From positions 558,001 through 622,000 of the forward strand of contig JAIWNF010000016.1 in NCBI GenBank assembly GCA_025093555.1: a stretch of 64,000 nucleotides of DNA, read 5' to 3'. Both the position numbers and the translations under genes were made by a program. Shown piece by piece: positions 59,979 to 64,000 of the stretch (position 1 is its first letter; every line of letters starts with the position of its first letter). Under the pieces are notes generated by a model, which did no database searches, was not told the origin of the DNA, and saw only the letters and a program-made list of their open reading frames with translations. The stretch comes from Circinella umbellata. Lineage: Eukaryota; Mucoromycota; Mucoromycetes; Mucorales; Lichtheimiaceae.

Positions 59979-62900
59979 TAACAATTTAATACAATATTTA
60001 TATTTATATTATTGTTATTGTTATTATCGTGTTCTTCTTTTGCTACTTTGTATTATTCTTTTTAATAATTATCTTTTTAATATTTTTATTATTGCATAGT
60101 GTTTGTTCACTGTTTATATTGTATCTTTTATACACATTAATATCATTTTTCTTTATCCTTATTATTTATTAAAATATTATATATATATATTACTACTATA
60201 CTAGCTGGGCTACAAGAAAAGCTTATTTCTGGATACTCTAGATAACACAACCATGTGTATTCTTCCTTTATTACTCTATTTACAATTATTAAAAATTAAT
60301 GATTAACTATTCGAGCCATAATACTGAAAGAAAAGTAAAAAGAAAAAAAACTTGAAAAATAATCACAGCGAAATATGGAAAACAATACTATTACTATACA
60401 TATTGAAATAAACAATTTGTTAGAGAAAATAATCAACTTTGTACTGTGCTTCTTTCTATGAGCTCTCAAGTACGTATAAGAAATGAAAAAGGCGCATTAA
60501 CTTGACAGCCTAAAAGTTACATGTTCCAAGTAAATACTTTCATATACAAAAACCATCGGCCTATCAAGCGATTGGCAACAGTTGCTATTAATAGGCTTTC
60601 GTGGATAATTAATGCAGTAGTTAAACAGCTTACTTTCACTGTACCAAGATGAGAACCTATTGCTTGACGTCATTCGGTGTTATTTATGAATTTAATTAAA
60701 TATTTTATCGGAAAACTTTTTTTTTGTTTTGCAGGGCATTAAAAAGTACATTCTTATTTAATCTTAAAGCTTAATTGTTTCTTGTTCTTGTGGTCTACAA
60801 TCCTCGAAGAGAATGTAGTCAAATTCAAGGAGAAAGATTTCCATATTGAGTTCACCTTATCCTACTATTTAACTTTCATCCATCTACTGGACGTTTATAG
60901 CTCCTATCACGACTATTTAATATATTTTAATATTACTACGTATACACTCTCGTGAGGAAAGACAATTCAATGGCCATTGCTAATGATGATGGCATAAGAT
61001 TTAAGTTAGACAGTGTTTACCGTCACCGCTCGCTGTAACGATATTCGATATAACGATATTTCGATATACCAATATGGTTTTGGGGTTCAAGACAGATTGA
61101 GCTGAAGAATGTCGTTAATTTTATATAACGATATCCGATTTAGGGTCTTAGCAAGATTATCGATATATCGAGCGGACAAATAAGATCTTTATTTTTTTTA
61201 AAAGGAAATAACACTAGTTTGTTGGGCATTTTTCTATGTTCTTACTTTAGTTTTTATACATTTTCGTCAAGAGTTAATAATTTGAACATCGAATTTATCT
61301 TCAGGCACCGCCTTTTCCAAAAAAAAAAAAAAAGAAAGCCAGTGATATCCTGCTTCTGCTTCTTTTTTATAAAATCAGATTTGTTTTTTTCACCAACTAT
61401 GCAAGTCGAACTTGTTCTTGTCATTTTTGTATGGCTTTATAAACAATAGATAGTTTTTGATGCTTATTATAGAAGTACAAAACTCGCATTTTTTTCTCAT
61501 ACGTATGGGGTCAGCATTACTTATATGTGACCATGTGGTTGTAACTCAGTTAGAAGTAACTACGTATGTTTGCTAATGTGTAAATAGTTATTTTGAGGTG
61601 AAATGGTATCTATTCATAAGGAACGCGTATGAACCTCCTTGTCCTTGCGTTTTTTTATTTTTATTGATATTATAATTATAATTTTTGGTGGGTAACGGAT
61701 TAACAAAACAAGAGGTCGGATACTCGGTTGTTATTTATTCGTTCTGTCCTGTCTCATTGTTATCTCTCCTTCTCCATGGGGAATTGTTTTGTTTGATTTA
61801 TACTTTTAATGACAAATAATAATAAGATCTTTAGCGATAGATAACGGTTCAACTGAAAAAAAGTTTCATTTTTTTTTACTTCCGCTTCTTTTGTTAGACA
61901 TAAATAAATAAAGCAACATTTTACGTTTGAAATAACATTTTCAGCAATTTTGTATTCTATTTACGTATTTGAAGTCAAAAGAATGAACTCGTCAAAACTA
62001 CAACTCACACGTCTACACATAATATACCCTATTTTGTTCTTTTATGTATAGTACCTAGCTGATTATATATCATTTTATAAAATAATTATCTTGATTGACA
62101 TTACTGCGTTATTCTTATCTGATATATTAAAATACACTACGCTTAATCAACATGTTGACAGTATATCCTTTTCATCTATTTTTGTTACATTATATTATTT
62201 TTATGAAACAGCCGGCCTTTTACTCGTTATAAGCAACAACATTTAACATCTTTGGTGTTATAGCCAGAGAATAGATTTTATATTACTAAGCAGTTCACTA
62301 TATCAGAATTGTATAAAAAATTAAAATAAAGTGATATCGTGACTATTTAAAAACTGAAGAAGAGATAACAAATCACCAGAAAAGGGAATTTTTTAATCGC
62401 CAATAAAAGAGAGGGGTGCCCGTTTTCTCGATATTATATATATATAAACAAAGCAATGCACGTTATTATTGTTGGCGTGAATCCAGAAAAAACAAACTTA
62501 TTTCTTACTCTATATATATATTAATATTCTCTATTTTCTAAGGGGGGATGGAAGCTGTATTTAGGGAAATTGAAAAATTAGGGAGAAGTAAAGCGATCTT
62601 TTTTTTACTGGCATCAAACGTCAATGCCACTAGTACCCAATCGATTTTCTATCAAGGATAGAAATTTAACCTTTATATCGTCATTTTTTATATGCTGAAA
62701 GATAACTGATAACAGCATTCATCTAAAACTGTTACTGTTTTTTCAGGCAGATGAAACATTTTATTCTAATACAGCCAGGAAAAAAAGACATAAAAGTAAC
62801 GCTCAGGCGTGGATACGGATATTTTATTATACACCTGGTTTTATATGTACGTATAATAGAAATACAACTGTAATAATAAGCAAATGATTACACAGATAAC

Positions 62901-63048
62901 GAATCGAACGTGGGTACAAAAAAAAAACATAAAAAAAATGATAATAAAAAAGTATTATACAGGCTAATATATGCATAATTGAACATGAATGTTTCAATTT
63001 TTTTTTTACAAAAGTTTAATACGTATCAGTTAATTTTTTGTTTGTTTG
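59979..63048. other. Gene-poor stretch with a MITE-like element
   Basis: AT-rich DNA between the membrane-protein gene and the partial gene at the right edge. Short frames at 61219 and 62979 have no family features. The structured item is the inverted-repeat element at 61026-61175. Confidence 0.5.
61026..61175. mobile_element. Pogo-like MITE remnant
   Basis: The 150-bp segment starts CCGCTCG and ends CGAGCGG. Just inside both ends are repeated CGATAT and TAACGATAT motifs in opposite orientation. The middle holds GGTTTTGGGGTTCAAGACAG. Such ends, with TATAACGA-type subterminal repeats, recall fungal pogo/Tigger elements. The family name is from memory and therefore uncertain. No coding sequence is present, and target-site duplication is unclear. 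Confidence 0.5.
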
Positions 63049-64000
63049 TTATTTGTGTATTTCCCCCACATTACAGAAGATCCTTAAACAACTCCGTTGG
63101 CCCCAAACAAAGTCATCTTTACGTTTTTGTTGATACTGTCGATTCTTTAATGGTCGTGTAATCTTGGAATTTCGAATCATATTCTTTTCAACTGAAATCA
63201 TACGAAGTTCTGCAGAATTAATTCTAGTGTCGCGAATATATGAATGTGTTAATGTCCATAAAGGCTGTTTTTGTTGGGCTGGTCGTCGCACTGCTACTTG
63301 ACAATGAATGATCAATTCATCAACATTTTCATTTTCATTTTCATTATTATTATTATTATTAACACCTTCCATCTTGTTGGAAGATAGTAATGACCACAAC
63401 CAATGGTTATGACTCTCGTTATTATTTTTGCTAATCTTGTCTTCAGACGGACATCCTCGATAAAGTGGTATAGCCACAATGGAATCTGTATTTTCTTGAT
63501 CATTTACAAGTATGGACAATCTATTGTGTCGGCACATGTTGTCATCATCATTATTGCTGCCATTATAATAATGTATTTTGTTTTTGTCTGTTACTGTTAT
63601 TACTGGGCAACACTTCACATTTATTGTTGTGGATGAATTTGTAAAATCACTCTTCTGTTGTTGTCGTTGGCGGGAACTACTACATAAAGAATTGATATCA
63701 TCTTCACTATATTGTCTAATATCCATCCAGAATGAAATCATGTTGCGAAGGGACTGGATCATGTTGGTGTAGTTGGCTGTATTATTATAGGCACTCCATG
63801 CTTCTTCAGCATGTACAAATGGATCAGCTAAAGCAGATCGGTTTATTAAACTTGTTGTGGTTTCTGCTCTTGTTGCTAACTCCTGATGCTTCTGATTTTG
63901 AATGGGTGAGAATGACAAATATATTTTCTCATTATCAATGTTTTCTTCTCTATTGAATCTATCATTGTTTATTCGAGAATATGAAGGAACAGGTGGAACT
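63049..64000 (-). CDS. Unrecognised protein, 3' part (runs off the window)
   Basis: The frame is open from the right edge of the window to a stop at 63051-63049, at least 316 codons. It begins inside the gene with VPPVPSYSRINNDRFNREEN. The segment ALADPFVHAEEAWSAYNNTA, then MIQSLRNMISFWMDIRQYSE, looks helical and ordered. The middle contains Asn/Asp/Glu-rich insertions (NNNNNNENENENVDE). Later parts include HCQVAVRRPAQQKQPLWTLT and a basic end (RPLKNRQYQQKRKDDF). I recognise no domain. The length and mixed composition support a real C-terminal exon. The start and any upstream exons lie outside. Confidence 0.6.
   Translation of the reverse strand, partial: VPPVPSYSRINNDRFNREENIDNEKIYLSFSPIQNQKHQELATRAETTTSLINRSALADPFVHAEEAWSAYNNTANYTNMIQSLRNMISFWMDIRQYSEDDINSLCSSSRQRQQQKSDFTNSSTTINVKCCPVITVTDKNKIHYYNGSNNDDDNMCRHNRLSILVNDQENTDSIVAIPLYRGCPSEDKISKNNNESHNHWLWSLLSSNKMEGVNNNNNNENENENVDELIIHCQVAVRRPAQQKQPLWTLTHSYIRDTRINSAELRMISVEKNMIRNSKITRPLKNRQYQQKRKDDFVWGQRSCLRIFCNVGEIHK

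Noticed and set aside
61219..61449. Plus-strand frame of 76 codons
   Set aside because: Low-complexity Phe/Lys composition and no supporting context.

Overview
The window looks like nuclear DNA from an early-diverging filamentous fungus, most likely Mucoromycota (Mucorales-like). The genome is very AT-rich and its genes carry many short introns (mostly about 50-120 nt, GTAAG/GTATG donors and AG acceptors). Poly-T/poly-A runs are abundant and the coding regions contain Gln/Asn/Ser/Thr tracts. The gene set fits a fungus: a DASH kinetochore subunit, SFH5, RCH1, calcineurin B and a Galpha subunit. No species is named because nothing in the sequence fixes one. Splice joins were worked out by hand from phase and family similarity; no transcript data were available.

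Layout. 1-3.1 kb is gene-free apart from a MITE-like element with 28-bp terminal inverted repeats (1122-1900). 3.1-5.0 kb (-) is an F-box/LRR gene, followed by a decayed TPR/F-box/LRR paralogue (5.84-7.44 kb, -). 8.04-10.98 kb (-) is a complete slicer-type Argonaute. 11-18.3 kb holds no gene but has a fold-back element (14151-14366) and a frameshifted LINE 3' end (16.26-16.87 kb). 18.34-20.26 kb (+) is the DRG1/Rbg1 GTPase, 21.16-22.82 kb (+) a DUF1479-type Fe/2OG oxygenase and 24.26-25.48 kb (+) a Galpha subunit. 25.69-29.08 kb (-) is a zinc-finger/YEATS protein resembling metazoan YEATS2, and 29.49 kb (+) a small Cys-containing orphan.

30.45-36.62 kb (-) is a 15-exon gene for a ~1667-residue fatty acyl-CoA reductase fused to a GPAT/DHAPAT-type acyltransferase. 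The acyltransferase half has lost the catalytic His of HX4D and the EGTRSR motif. This is the most unusual gene in the window. 37.30-37.69 kb (-) is the tiny DASH subunit Dad4, 38.47 kb (+) an acidic orphan, and 39.36-40.15 kb (-) calcineurin B. 40.6-43.2 kb contains two tandem, decayed profilin copies. 43.91-45.32 kb (+) is the Sec14-like SFH5, 45.88-47.13 kb (-) a membrane protein with a cytosolic SH3 domain, 48.12-49.26 kb (-) mitochondrial ribosomal protein uL4m, and 49.81-52.02 kb (-) an RCH1/SLC10A7-type transporter. 52-57.5 kb appears empty. 57.50-59.98 kb (+) is a DUF3176-like membrane protein with an 8-nt micro-exon. 60-63 kb is non-coding with a pogo-like MITE, and 63.05-64.0 kb (-) is the 3' part of an unrecognised gene.

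The genes do not form one pathway. Several signalling components (Galpha, calcineurin B, SFH5, RCH1-type calcium-related transporter, SH3 membrane protein) share the window, but this is ordinary eukaryotic gene order and no cluster is claimed. Mobile-element relics sit in the gene-poor stretches.
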